Shown here in pieces: positions 38,526-50,385 of a DNA stretch of 64,000 bases (the first letter of the stretch is position 1; the number at the start of each line of letters is the position of its first letter). The stretch is from Orthonyx spaldingii (Eukaryota; Chordata; Aves; Passeriformes; Orthonychidae), in the NCBI GenBank assembly GCA_013397795.1, contig VZTJ01005675.1, positions 1,425,136-1,489,135 of the forward strand. Reading direction: 5' to 3'. The notes under the pieces are model-generated. The model was not told the DNA's origin and did not search any database. It saw only the letters and a list, made by a program, of their open reading frames with translations. The position numbers and the translations under genes are program-made.

Positions 38526-41500
38526 ATGCCTCAAAAATGTAAAATAGGGTGTATTCTCCAGAAATAACGAATGGTAATGCTAAAATCCATTAAAAACAAT
38601 TAACTTTTCAACAGGCGCCTTGTGAAGAAAACCTAATTGTAGCAGTAAAATTTGATACAACTTTTGTTTACTTTCATTCTTTACCAGTGCTAAATGTACA
38701 GCTGTTCATGGATACTACCATGTACAATTCAGGTGAAGAACCATCAACAATATGATGGATACTAATGGAAAGTATCTATTTAATCATGTCGTACAGATCC
38801 AGCCAGCTAAAAGTCACACCAGGAAAGGAGGATATAACGTCTCTAAGAATCCAAATTTCCCTACACTCTCAGACCTCCCATATATTTGTTCACATTCCAA
38901 TTACCACTCCTTCTACCCTCACAGCCAACTGCTTTGCCAGAGGAAATTACTAGGACTCTAAGGCCACAGCAGTAACTTCTTTGCTCAGACTTAAGCCAGT
39001 GCTTTGGCCAGAGCAGTTTCTGCATGGCATACTCATGCTGGAACATATCCATTTGAAACACCAGAATATCTGGGATGAAACAACCACCCCACCCCTCGTG
39101 TGGTGGGCCAGAACCAAACCCTAGTAGCAAAAGTCTTCAGAGAGAACATGAAATTGCAACCTAAATTCATGGGAAGCCTCTGTAAAGACCTCTGTGAATA
39201 CTGATGCTTAAAGCCATGTAGCACAGAATAGATAGGAAGTGATTCCATATCCATATTTGACACTGACATTTCTTTTATATGTTTCTTCTCCTTTTGACTC
39301 TATAGACTTCACAGTCTGGCACACCAGGCATAAAAGTAAAGATTCTTTATGCTGTAGTTGTATCATGCCTTTAACATCACACAAATCGAATATATCCATT
39401 GCAAGCCCAGAAACCTTGAAAGATAAATTTCAGAGCAGTGACATATTTAATTTCTCCATGTCTGTACTGCCTGCAATTTTATATACCTATAGTTTATGTG
39501 TAAACTGTACATATGTATAGACTTAGAACATCTGAAGTTTCAGTAAAACTTACTATGGCCAAAACCCAGAACCCTCTTCCATTGCATGGAGGCCTCACAG
39601 TGCTCTGCATATGGTGAAAAGATGCAGTGACAGCTGGCAAGGTCATTGTAAATGAGGGAAAAAGAGAGTCTTGTCTCCATTACCAAACAGCAGCAACTAA
39701 TCACTGTCACATCATGATGTGGTTCACGACTGTCCACAGGTTTATTGTGGCCATTAACCTATGCAAATATTCTACTTGAGGAGAAAAAAAAGTCTGGGGC
39801 CCAGTCTGGATCCTTAGATCTTCTGCAGTAATTTCAACAAAGCTACTGTAAAACATCACCACATCAGATTACCTCTATACAAAACCAATACTGTGAGGGA
39901 AACTAGAGCTTGAATATATTGTACATTACTGTCTGCAGCCCCCATGCAGGATTTTTTATCCTGTGAGTAATTCAAAAAAGCTTTTGCAGCTTGTGCTGAA
40001 AGTTGAGCCCTCTGGTATTTACTTCATGGACGGGGAAAGTCACCAGGCAGTGTCTGAGGCTCTGCAAGATCACACCACACCCCACCACAATCTGCTCATG
40101 CCACCACACTTTCAGGGTGATAGTACTTTATGGCCACCTCCCTACAGTGCAAATAATTACCCCAGAGCAGAGAAAGGGTAAAACAGACTGCAGGACGGAA
40201 GGAGAGGAATTGCTCGTTTCCTCCCATTTTGGAGTTAAGGACCTTTGTCATGTGTTTACATTATCTTAACAATAGGGGATTGATTCCCACACTGATTTTC
40301 TTATGGGCTGTCAACATTGTTAAGAATTATACACAAGCAGTGCATGGTTTCTCTATCCACCACTGTTTATTTTAAGTGAATCTCATGAAAACAAAACTGT
40401 GTTAAATTAAAGCCATACAGGTTTTTTATTGGTTTAGTTTTGTTGGGTTTTTTTTCTCAAGGAAATGAACTTCATGAATGTAAGACAAAACAATATTCTA
40501 ATGGACATAAGCCTACACTGAATGAGGCTCACTCTTCACACACTGCATGCAGCCACTACCCCACCTAGAATAAAACCACAACTAGGAACCAGAGAGCAGG
40601 GCAACTCATGGGTGAACATCACACAAACCTTTAGAACACAGAAAAGTTCCTAACACTGTTCAGTCAACATTCTGTGGTGGTCAGACACAGTGGGAAGTCT
40701 CTGCATCTTTGCAGTATGTGGCAAAACAGAGTTTATCCTCAAGGATAACTCAAGCAGGAAGGTCATGTCACAAGACTGAGTTTCAGAAACTATGTCTTAA
40801 AATTGCCATGGACAGGGCCCTCTGTGTGACCTTTGGAGATGGCATCAGGTTTGCCTGATAACCCAGCTGTAGAAAGTGCAGATGCACCCCCAGTGAAGGG
40901 CCAACCAGGTGGGGCCAGGAGGGGTAGCCTGGGAATCAGCACATGGGAACCTCTCAGGTGAGTTTATTCCAGCAGTCTGTACTACCATACCATCACCACC
41001 AGCAGTACCCAAACTACCTAACGTACACCCAGGTGATCCATGTGCACATGTCCTTCACAAGGACTTTCAGCTCTTCAGGAGGCAACCAAGACCATCTACC
41101 CAAGGAACCTGGGTGCCTCAGTTTGCCCTCACAGAATCTGCACAGCTGAAGAAGACATGCTCCTGACTCTGGGCCTCGGACTTTTATGCCAACCTGTCGA
41201 AAACTGGCTTTGTGATGCACCTCACACTGGAAGCTAGAGGAAAAAAAACCCACCTACTTTAGATGCTTGTCTAGTGTATGATCACTTTAAAAGATCAGTG
41301 TCACTGTAAATTTTTATGTTATCTACTTCTGTAAAGATGAGGTCTCAGATGACCTTCTGAGGTGATGCTCTAGCAATTGTTAAAATAATGACCTTTTGCA
41401 ATAACCAAAGTAGTTATCTCATGGACAAATGGAGCCCTTGTGCTGTTCTTAAGATGATGTCTTAGAAAAGTATTCCAAATAGAAGAAATTTCCAGGAAAA

Positions 41501-44456
41501 TCCCCATGAAAATCTGAGCAATACTCTCTCCTAAACTGAGCAAGTCAAAGAAATAGATACAAATAATTTATCAGTGTATGAATGCAAACTCTCCTGCATG
41601 ATATGCAGTGTATCACAGACACTTAACACATCTGCCACTCTGTAGCTGTATTTTATTTAGCACTCTGGAAATACAAATGCTTGCCCACTAGTGGAACCAC
41701 ATAGTTTCCAAAAGCTGTCTTCCATTGAGAGGACAATTGTTTTCTATAGAGATGAGAAACAAATACCCATGACCCACGTCACCTTGCCCCAGCAGGCTTT
41801 TGCTGCGGCTTCCTCTGTGCAAATACAACAAAGTCTGGCAGCAGTCAATCCTGCCAGCCCACACTGAGCCACCACAGAGTGCGGAGCTATTTACCCTTCC
41901 TATTAATCTGTCAGTGTTCTAGTCAAACACGTAAAACAATATGGTGTGTGCATATCTTGACTGGTCATTGCTAAGTTACTGAGGAGCAACATGAACGAGT
42001 GGAAAACCATGCAACAAACTATAACACTGGATTTTTAAGGTATGGAATATTGGAGTTTTCAATTGTCAGCACGAAGGAAGCAGCCATGGTGTTCGTAGCA
42101 TAGTGACAATAATGCAAAAGACAGAAACTATAGCCAGTCTGCCTCTTTCAGCTTACAATAAATGAGTTCTGTTTGTTTTGCTCAGATGCAGATTTAATCC
42201 CAACTCTTTCATAGGCTCCCTGCTCTGTGCAGTCAGGAAACAATTAGGAAACTTGGGATCCTGTCCCTCAGTTTACTTCACACAACCAGACTGCTGCCAC
42301 AGTGCAGAAACCCATGACTGCAGTTACTAGGGATGTGGCAGGGCTAGATTTTGAAGCATTTGGAAGTTAAAATACTGTTAAGGTACAAAGCCTGTTAGAG
42401 AAACCCTGTTGAATCTAAAAGCTATATAGTGGATAATGTCATAGCATCCACTCCAGCATTCCTTACTCAGATACATTCAGGTAGCAATTCCTGCCCGGGA
42501 GAGCATCTTTAAGAACAAGTCAGTACAAGCTGTCAGGCTGCTGAGCCAAGCACCATCCTTGCCCTTCTCAAAGTAATAATCTTATTTGATGATGCTTCAA
42601 GGCCCTGTTAGAGCTGAAAATTCACACTGCCTGCTATCTCTTTAATCTGTTTCCTAGCCATGAACAAAAAGGAAGAGTGTGCATATGAGAAAGCAGAAAT
42701 AGAGGATATAGGTCAAAGAGTATATTCTGAGTGTCAGGAAGACTTTATCTCCAAGAGAATAGTCTTTCCACAGTCAGCAAACTCCCCAGAGCCAAACAGA
42801 ACTGCAAAAAAGCATGACTACAGACATTACAAAACTAAATGACAGTACAAATAATCGTACTGAGCCATTTTCAAAAACCTTGACTCATTCTTTGCTTTAT
42901 GGTCAAGAAAGTTCTACTTTGGCACTTCTGGAAAAGATAAATTCTGCTTACATGTGTAAGTACGTATATAAATATACATGTCTGATGGTATTTGTATATA
43001 TACCAAATTATACCAAGCAATTTACAATGAACAAAGGCACATTACAGATTCACTGCTGCAATCATTTCCATAGTTTTATACTTTTAACTAGTCCCATTGA
43101 CTTCAGTAATTATTTATATATGAAAGTATTCAGATGGATAATCCCAAAAGGTTTTGGCTTCATGGTTTCACTCTTGATTGGTAATAGCAAAACTATACAA
43201 AGCTGTAAAGAATTCCTGGATAAGGCTGCAAACCAGTGATTTACAAAATGATAAATTGAAGTAATCAATTATGTTGTAATTGTCCTAGCCAATACCCATT
43301 TGAATATGAGGTTCATTGTCTGATCAGCTTCAAGTTGACCAAAATAGGTCATAGTATACATCTCTTTGGACTTTTGAAAGATGAACAGCCCAGAGATGTC
43401 CAAAAAAGTGTCTGGAACAGATCCAAAGGCAAAGAAAATATCTTCATCTCAGTCCATGCTCAAGCAACAACCAACGAAGAATACAGAAAGCAGATCTATC
43501 CCACCAATCAAGCTCTCAGTCTTAAGTTTTTACAGGCAAAATATCAGCCTTCTAGTAAATCACTGCTGGTCACACTGAACTTATTTGACTCCATTACCAA
43601 AAAGTGCAGGTGAGCACATCAGCATTTCAAGAGGAGTCAGAGAACCACAGTTCTGCTGGTAACACAATTTAGGTGCTGAAATCCCTGACCACACATGGCA
43701 CTGGGATGTCTCTAAACTTGCAAGGAAAATGACACTTACTCAAAACTCTCTTCTGGCAAAGCCCACAGAAACTGGAAACAGCAATAGCTCCCCTGTCCCA
43801 TCTGCTGCTCTGTGCTAAGGCCTAAGAGTGATGGTGTTGCAGCCAGCACAGCAATACAGAATCAAGTTTTCACAAAATATCCCAAAGCTTGTTATAAACA
43901 AAAAAAATGTTATACTTTAGCCAAAGGTAACAGATTGCTGTTTAACTCAGGGTCATTAATGCAGATGCAGATCCTAAGATAAGTACACCTAACTTGCACC
44001 AGGACAGGAACACATGGATGTACCTTTGATTTGAAATTCCCAGATGAGATACACTTACTGTTCTGGTTAGACTTGCTGCAAGGGGTAAAAGCTCACAGAA
44101 TCAGACTAACATGGCCCTGCACAGCCATTTCTATGAAGTTTTAAATGAGTCAAAGCTCCCAGAGGTCAACAGAAAAATTCATTGTCCTGTGATTCAACTC
44201 TACAGTTAGAGTCTATCTAAGGAGCAAAAAGACATTTACTCCTGTCATCTTAATACAAAAGATAACTAGTAGAAAAAGAGGAGTTTTGCACTAGGAAACC
44301 ATGTTTTGAACTACGGTACTTTAAACTGTAGGTTTAATAGGATAAGCCAGACCTCTGTGAGTTTAAACTGCAGCTCTAAAATTTTCATACTACATTCTTG
44401 TTGTACAAGTATCTTCAGGGTTCTTAGATATAACCAAAAAGCTTCAAACCATCTTG

Positions 44457-44500
44457 AAAAAAAAAAAAAAAAAAGAGAGAGAGAAAAAAAATGAAAAAAG
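44457..44500. repeat. Poly(A)/(GA)n purine tract
   Basis: A run of 18 A residues (44457-44474) passes into GAGAGAGAGA and then further A-rich sequence. It is low-complexity. The A-run could be the tail of a decayed retroposon, but no body with target-site duplication was recognised upstream. Confidence 0.9.
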
Positions 44501-46004
44501 TGCTCCCTTTTTACTAAAGCATATTCAAATTCTTTAAGGAACAGAGAAGGTTATTCCATTTATTAAAATAAAGTAGATCATATTGTTCAGTTCAAGCTTC
44601 ACCACAGTGGCTTCCAACTTATTCCAGTTTGCAGGAAAGTTGCACAGAGGAGCTGCAGATATCAGGCTAGTGATCTTAAAATGCCAAGCATTAGTTTACT
44701 TTTGTGGATCCCTCAAAAATGCAACTTTCTTATCAAGTAATACCAAAACCTGGTATATTGTGCACCAGTTCAAAAAGTTATGCTTGAGTCCAGGGACTCC
44801 AGTGAAACAAGATGTGATAGTTCAAGGCACTGAGGAGTATCACGTGACAAATGCGTGACCATGCTCTCATTTCCCCACCTTTGATTAATGCCCTCAACAA
44901 AATAAATATCAGATCACTTTCCAAATGAAGCATGCAGCAATCTTCTCTGCTTCAAACATACCATATTTCAATCAGCTCAGTTGCATGCACAATTATATTT
45001 ATAATTGAGAAAAGGTAGGAAGAGGTAGGATGAAGTTTGGGGGTAATTAAGGAGGTTTTTTCCTTTCCTTTGTTAAACAAAGTTCTTAGCAACAGAAACA
45101 ATCAAGACAATGAATGTTGGGTTTTTATAACTTTAACAAAATAAAAGGTTTTGGTAAACTTAAGACTGCAGGAGTCCTAATGGATTGAATCCAAAAGGAA
45201 AAACTGGGTACAGAAAAGGGGCATGGTGAAGGACATAAAGAATCATTATAAGTTACATTAACTTTTTCAAATACAAAAAAGTCTGCTTCAAACAAAATTT
45301 TAATTTGTGAAATAATGAACCACTTCGGTTGTTCTGGAGGGAGAAGAGGTTTCTCTCTGGGCAGAGATCTCCTGGATGCTAATAAGGACCTCTGTTACAG
45401 GTTTTTAAAGAAAATAGCTGCCTACACTGACATGAACGGGGGTGTTCATCCCAAGAAGTACTGGGGACCTGGCTCAATACACCTACTGGAATGAGGAATC
45501 TTGGGGTGCAGAGATGTCCCCTTCACCAACCTGAAGTCAGTGAAGCCAGGAAGCCTTTTTTGTATGTCCTCTTAATGATATTTTGTTAGTTTATTCCAAC
45601 ACTGAAGAGGAAGATAAATGTCTTTTTAACAGTCTAAACCAGTCATATTTAACTAGTGTCTAGTACCTAGACAAGAAAATCTGGGCTATAATACTGAGCC
45701 CTTGGTCTGGGTGGCATATGTGAGGATGCTCCTTGGACTTCAGGGCAGGCCCTGGCTTCATAGGCCACGGGCACTTGGTGGTCATTTCAGAGACATACTT
45801 CAGAAGGAATAACAGGCTCTTGGTTCCTGCAGGACTGCCGCAGAGCAGTACTGATAACCTGCCAGATCACTAGGCTGAACTTTCTACTTCTCATCTCATT
45901 TCTCTGTTTGCCAAGCTCAGCATCCTCTAAATTCTGGTACTTGTATTCAATAATATTTTGGGGGCTTTTCTAAACTCCACAGTCTGAGATGAGTTTAAAA
46001 AACC

Positions 46005-46024
46005 CACAACTGTGCACAATTGTG
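46005..46024. promoter_or_regulatory. 20-bp near-palindrome containing a SOX-type inverted site
   Basis: The 20 bases pair with their own reverse complement at 9 of 10 positions. The right half (46015-46024) is the perfect palindrome CACAATTGTG, which is two head-to-head ACAAT SOX cores, and the centre is TGTGCACA. It lies about 700 bp from the CpG island. Function is inference. Confidence 0.3.
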
Positions 46025-46339
46025 ACATGCAGCGTAACTTGAAAACAATGTCTTGCCTTGCTATTTATATATAATTTTTTTGTTTGTGTGTTTTACAGCT
46101 CCCTCTTTGAAAACTACAGGTGTTTGCAGGCATAATGCTCCCAATGCTGTAGAAAAGAGTTTATTGTGAGGAGCCCTTTCTTTGCCACTTGTCCTGAACC
46201 TGTTCGCAAAGTGCTACATGCGTTCTACCGATCACCATAAAAATCAAGGAACAAGAAGTCCTCTGTAAGCCTGCCCAGCAGCACCACTATGACATTGGTT
46301 GCGACAGCTTTGTGACCCTGCATTGTTTTTCATTCATTC

Positions 46340-46382
46340 ACAAGCTTCTTTCTTTGCTTTTCTTTTTTTTCTTCTTTTTTCC
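46340..46382. repeat. Polypyrimidine tract upstream of the CpG island
   Basis: Nearly uninterrupted C/T run dominated by CTTT units. A second, similar tract lies at about 46588-46636 and ends in TTTTAAAG. Such tracts can form triplex DNA or serve as splice-acceptor context on the plus strand, but no exon follows that I can recognise. Confidence 0.75.
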
Positions 46383-47224
46383 TTATGAAAAAGAGAGGGG
46401 TGAAGCCTTTATAGGCATTTTTATCTACTGTAAAAAAAAGTGCGTGTGTGCTGGCATAATAGATTAAAAAAACCCAACAACACGATGTGACAGCTACTTT
46501 AGAGAACACTGTGAGGAGTTACAGTAGTTATAGTTTCCAAAACCACCTGCAAACAAGTGCAGATACCATAGCAAACTGCCCTTAGGATTTCTTTTTTCTT
46601 CTTCCTTACATGCTCCTTCTTTTTCTTTATTTTAAAGTTCCCTCTTGCTATTCTAAGCCTGCAGTCAGCAATGAATTTATGTGACAGCTATGAAGCTAGT
46701 ATTAAAATTGTGAATAGTGGCTAACAGTGCTCGAGCCCTCGGTGTTTAGCATCTTCACAGAGCACTGAATGCGGGCTGAGGCTGCTGAAAGGGAGGGAAG
46801 CGAGGGGGGAGGAAGGCGGAGGGCCTGCGCTCTCTCTTGTTTATCTGTACACCAGCGTCTGAGGGGGGCACATGATGGAAGGAGCAAGAGGCAAGCACCA
46901 GGGCTCCTTCTCGTGCTCGTGGTACTGCATGCTTAAGGAGAAAGGGCAAGACACAAGCACCGAGAGAGACTGGGGACATTTCTGGCTGTTTGTCTGTTGA
47001 AGCAGGGTGTGCAGTCAAGGAGAGGAAGCGACGGGGACAGGCAGTGAAAGGCATCAGGTTCTGCTTCCATTTAAACACATTTGAGAAGACTGAAGGGAGT
47101 TGTGACCACAGGCGCAGTACAGGAGAGGACGGTGAATGGAGAAGGGGTCTCTGGAGCTCTCCCTCATAGGGCAGGTGGGGGCATACTAGTCATCTTCTCA
47201 GCCTATTTTATACACACATGTATA

Positions 47225-47265
47225 TAAACAAGGTTAAGGGGGCAAGAGGAAGAGGAAGAGAGAGG
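47225..47265 (+). repeat. Purine-rich tract within the CpG island shoulder
   Basis: GGGGGCAAGAGGAAGAGGAA and continuing GA/GGA units form a polypurine run next to a TATATAAACA word at 47221. Low complexity. Possible GAGA-type or exonic-enhancer-like sequence. Confidence 0.6.
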
Positions 47266-47301
47266 TGCCCAGTGAGGCAGTGAGGGATGATGTGCCCCAG
47301 T

Positions 47302-47329
47302 GGGTCGGGCTGGGGCAGGGGCAGAGGGG
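47302..47329 (+). other. Predicted G-quadruplex motif
   Basis: Five G-runs (47302-47304, 47307-47309, 47312-47315, 47318-47321, 47326-47329) are separated by loops of only 2, 2, 2 and 4 bases, satisfying the canonical four-run rule with very short loops, which favours stable parallel quadruplexes. It lies inside the CpG island, where such motifs commonly sit close to start sites. Confidence 0.8.
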
Positions 47330-47642
47330 CGTCGCAGTCTCCTCACCCCTGTGCTGAATGGGAAAGAGGGCAGGAGGGAGAGGGGTACAAGGCAGACAAA
47401 GTTAAAGGGTCTTGGGGAGCAGAGGAGTGATGTGCAGCCTTTGGCCGTCCCTCCTTGCAGCAGGGTTGCGGCAGCAGAAGCAGCAGAGCCGGAGCTGGGT
47501 GGGCAGGGTGAAGGCTCGCACGGCTCTCCCCCAGAAGCGCCGGCAGGCTGTGGTGACAGGGCAGGGGGCGAGCCGACGGACTGGGGGGGAGGGTGCGTGT
47601 TATTAGCGGAGAAACCTCAAGACCGAAGTTGAAGCCGAAGGA

Positions 47643-47651
47643 GATAAAAGG
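47643..47651 (+). promoter_or_regulatory. TATA-like box
   Basis: GATAAAAGG in a CpG-rich surrounding is close to the TATAAAAG core. If used, transcription would begin near 47675 on the plus strand. Single-motif evidence only. Confidence 0.2.
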
Positions 47652-47693
47652 AGCAATATGATCAATATGGTTTCATTGTTGAGCCCCGCTTAC

Positions 47694-47755
47694 CTCGGCG
47701 GGAGACCATCTGCTCCCTGTCAATGCATCACCTGCTTGTCTGGCCTGTTGGCCGG
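47694..47755 (-). other. Possible first-exon 3' end on minus strand with consensus splice donor
   Basis: Read on the minus strand, CCGCCGAG is followed by GTAAGC, matching the MAG|GTAAG donor consensus at every position. The last exon base would be 47694 and the intron would start at 47693. The putative exon runs back into the assembly gap at 47756, so its start is not visible. An ATG at 47709-47707 (minus) would leave 16 coding bases before the donor (Met-Val-Ser-Arg-Arg plus one base), but its context is only moderate, and a non-coding 5' leader is equally likely. The gene identity is not recognised. Confidence 0.35.
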
Positions 47756-47809
47756 NNNNNNNNNNNNNNNNNNNNNNNNNNNNNNNNNNNNNNNNNNNNN
47801 NNNNNNNNN
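47756..47809. other. Assembly gap (54 N)
   Basis: Run of N flanked by GCCGG and CGGGGGCCC, that is, extremely GC-rich edges, consistent with sequencing dropout in the core of the CpG island. The true length may differ from 54. Open frames that run through it are not interpretable. Confidence 1.
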
Positions 47810-48200
47810 CGGGGGCCCAGCCAGGGGCTGCTCCCCCGTGCTGGGGCAGGCACCGGGGGAGGCTCACCCAGGGTAGGTGGGGAGCCGAGCGGGCTCCGCT
47901 GTTTCCCGAGGAGCGCATAAAACAAACGCGGCATCGCCAGCCAGCAGGGCGGTTTCAGGAAGGCCCTTCCTGCTCCTGGAAGTCAGCATTTTGCTGCACG
48001 CGCTGGATTTAGGGATGCATGAATGAGCCCGCCACAATGGACACCCAGGGAAGAAAGGGCAGCCGAGGGGTCCTCACAAAGCCAGGCACTTCGCCGCCAC
48101 AGAGGGAAAACAAGCCGCAATGCTCTCAAATTCCCCCAACCCCAGAAGAAAACGTGCTGCGGGAGAAGATGTTGAAATAGTGCTAATATTTTGTTAAGTC

Positions 48201-50124
48201 GTTTTAATGCCACGACAAATTCAGGCCATCTACATAGGTTGAATGTAAGAGGGGGAAAAAAGGAAAAAGTCTCAGATGTTGTACAGCAACGAATGCAAAT
48301 AAGGTGTTGAGTCTGTGCATGTGACCCAAAATTATTTGATTTTTGGATAATTTTGGAGGTGTTTGATATTAAATTCCAACCACTTTAAAAACAGATAAAT
48401 TACAGCACCCTGGACCCCACGCTGGTCAGTATCAAAGAAATTAACCAATCCCTCAGAAACTGTCAGAGGAGACAAAATGTTGCAGGTGTGGTACCCTTGG
48501 CTTTGGCAGGTGCGTGAGGATGGGGCTACCTCCTGCTCCTGCCTGCACTGGCCGCGGGGGCATCTCTGCTCCAGCTGCATGAGCACACAGTTCTGTGCTG
48601 TGTGTAATTGCACTGACTGGGGGGGAGGTTATATATCCATGCACAGAGATTCATATACGTATATATGTTCATGCTTGCACCTACACACTCCCACACACAT
48701 CATCCTCTCACAAGACCTGGCACCTGCTTTACCCACAGCACCACTGACAAAGCAGTGCCTGCTCTCTGTGTTTGACAGCTGCATCACAGCCAGCCCCAAC
48801 GCTCACAGCCATCACTGTGTTCAGGCATTTGGTTTCAAACCTCACCTGTGAAGCAGCTTCTCCCAAAAGCAGGCTGAGGCTCTTCACCTATTGGAACCAC
48901 TGAAGAGCCACATGAAGTTACACTTCTAAGTCAACAACACCAGTATTTTAGGACAATATCACACTCTACTGCCAAATAAACAAATTCACAAAACCCTTGT
49001 CCAATCTTGATGCTCTGCTGAGTTTCTCATTAGCCATTTTTTTAACTTTTCTAACCCCAAATAGGAGATCCAAGCAATGATAAGGGCTTTATAAGCAGGA
49101 GTGCAAGAGAAGCCAAGTTAAACTCTCAGCCCTGCAGAATTTTCCTCTCTACAAATCACTCCTCAGGGAGCAGATTCCTCAGATGAAAACCCAGAAGCAA
49201 TATTCATTACAAAAAACTGTTTTGAATATTGTCATGACTTGCAAAGCTATAAGCAAGCAGATACAAGCAACAACTTTGGTTTAGAAATACCTCCTCTTCC
49301 ACAGAGCAAGTAAATTTTGTATTGACTTGCTGAACAAAAGCAGTAAATGATCTTAGGTGTCACAGTTAATAGACCTCACTGCTTGCATGAATCAATAAGA
49401 AGAAACCAGACTCTTAAAGATGGGATTTTTTCCTCTGAATATTATTATTCTTTTACCTACTATATAGTTCAGAGCAATTCTCATGGGAGGATTGAATTCT
49501 GGATTTAGCTTGCGTTTGAAAGCATATATTTCTAAGCTAACAAAAGGTTACTGCATCAATTATAAAGAAATGTGGAAGAAATTGAAATAATCACTTCTAG
49601 TAGAACAAAAATCAATAGATGGATAACTAATACTGAGAAACAAAGGTAACGGGCACATCTCTTGATGTTGTCTAAAGTAAAACTTTTGCAGTCTCCTTAG
49701 CCAAACTATTGAAGAAGTTGTTTGTATCTCCGGTGCTAGCTTGTTTTCCCATATTTTTTTCCAGAAAGAATATTTCACTTAATCCATTGTCTACAGTTCA
49801 AGATGCAAAGCATCAGAACAAGAATACTAAAGAAACATCCTGGTTTATGTGAATAAAGGGTTTCTATTATTTCTTCACTCTCTTCTGCACAGATTCACTA
49901 AGGCATTTAGAAGATTCCATCCACTAGGACATAATATTCTGAATGTCTTTTCCAGTCTGAACCTTGGAATTCAGAACATCAAGACCTAGCCTGCACAAGG
50001 GGAACAAAGTGAACATTTCTGTGATTAAGTTAGCAAACCATGGCCCCTTGAGGAAAATCAGCATTGTATGGAATGAACATGACATGCATTAGGTAACATA
50101 AAGATTCACTGTTTAAACCATAAG
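48201..50124. other. Non-coding interval, no gene recognised
   Basis: Composition returns to AT-rich after the CpG island. An open frame at 48477-48851 (124 codons, plus) overlaps minus-strand frames at 48332-48644 and has no recognisable domain. Nothing else was identified. Confidence 0.55.
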
Positions 50125-50385
50125 TCATCACAGAATTCCCAAATCAAAGCTGGAAGGGGCCTTTTGAGATCACCTGGTCCAACCTCCTGCTTGAGCAGGT
50201 TGCTCAGCAATGTGCCCAGATGGGGTTTGAGTATCTTCAGAGACAGAAACTCCACAGCCTCTCTTGGGTAACTCCCCTACAATAACAACAACAACAACAA
50301 GTACCTCCATGTGTTCTAATGGAATTTCATGTGCTTCAGTTTGTACACATTGTCTCTTGTCCTGTCACCAGGCTCAGGAGGACAT
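50125..50385 (-). mobile_element. CR1 LINE 3' fragment with internal (AAC)n insertion
   Basis: TCATCACAGAATTCCCAAAT, CTGGAAGGGGCC, GAGATCACCTGGTCCAACC and CTTGAGCAGGTTGCTCAG, then ACTCCACAGCCTCTCTTGGG and, after the insertion, TGTGCTTCAGTTTGTACAC...TGTCTCTTGTCCTGTCACC, follow the antisense strand of the avian CR1 3' region for about 250 bases. An AAC trinucleotide repeat replaces or interrupts the segment in the middle. This is the second-longest CR1 copy in the window and lies in minus orientation. Confidence 0.88.
50281..50300 (+). repeat. (AAC)n microsatellite inside CR1
   Basis: About six AAC/AAT units lie where the CR1 consensus would continue without a repeat, so the array arose after insertion. 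Confidence 0.9.

Larger units (their letters stand above)
38526..46330. other. Non-coding interval, no gene recognised
   Basis: Unremarkable AT-rich sequence. The longest frame, 42814-43239 on plus (141 codons), overlaps the end of 42660-42842 in another frame and shows no domain. Its hydrophobic, Tyr/Phe-rich composition follows from AT-rich codons. A purine tract at 44457-44500 and a near-palindrome at 46005-46024 are listed separately. Confidence 0.6.
46730..48200. promoter_or_regulatory. CpG island, probable promoter region
   Basis: CpG frequency and G+C rise sharply compared with the flanks: the 370 bases from 47300 to 47670 alone contain about 17 CpGs, and the sequence right of the gap is similar. 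GC-box-like GGGCGG/GGGGCG words, a G-quadruplex motif and a TATA-like GATAAAAGG on plus (47643-47651) are present. In birds such islands normally mark promoters of housekeeping or developmental genes. Direction is uncertain. The best directional clue is a consensus splice donor on the minus strand at 47694/47693, while the TATA-like word points to plus, so divergent transcription is possible. No coding exon is recognised. The 54-base gap at the core may hide the start site. Confidence 0.75.

Noticed and set aside
42814..43239. 141-codon plus-strand open frame
   Set aside because: Residue composition (Tyr, Phe, Ile, Lys, Asn) is what AT-rich DNA gives by chance. No domain or start context, and another frame overlaps its beginning.
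47300..47934. Open frames across the CpG island and through the N run
   Set aside because: Few stops occur because of high GC, and the frames crossing 47756-47809 consist partly of unknown residues. No start or domain can be assigned.
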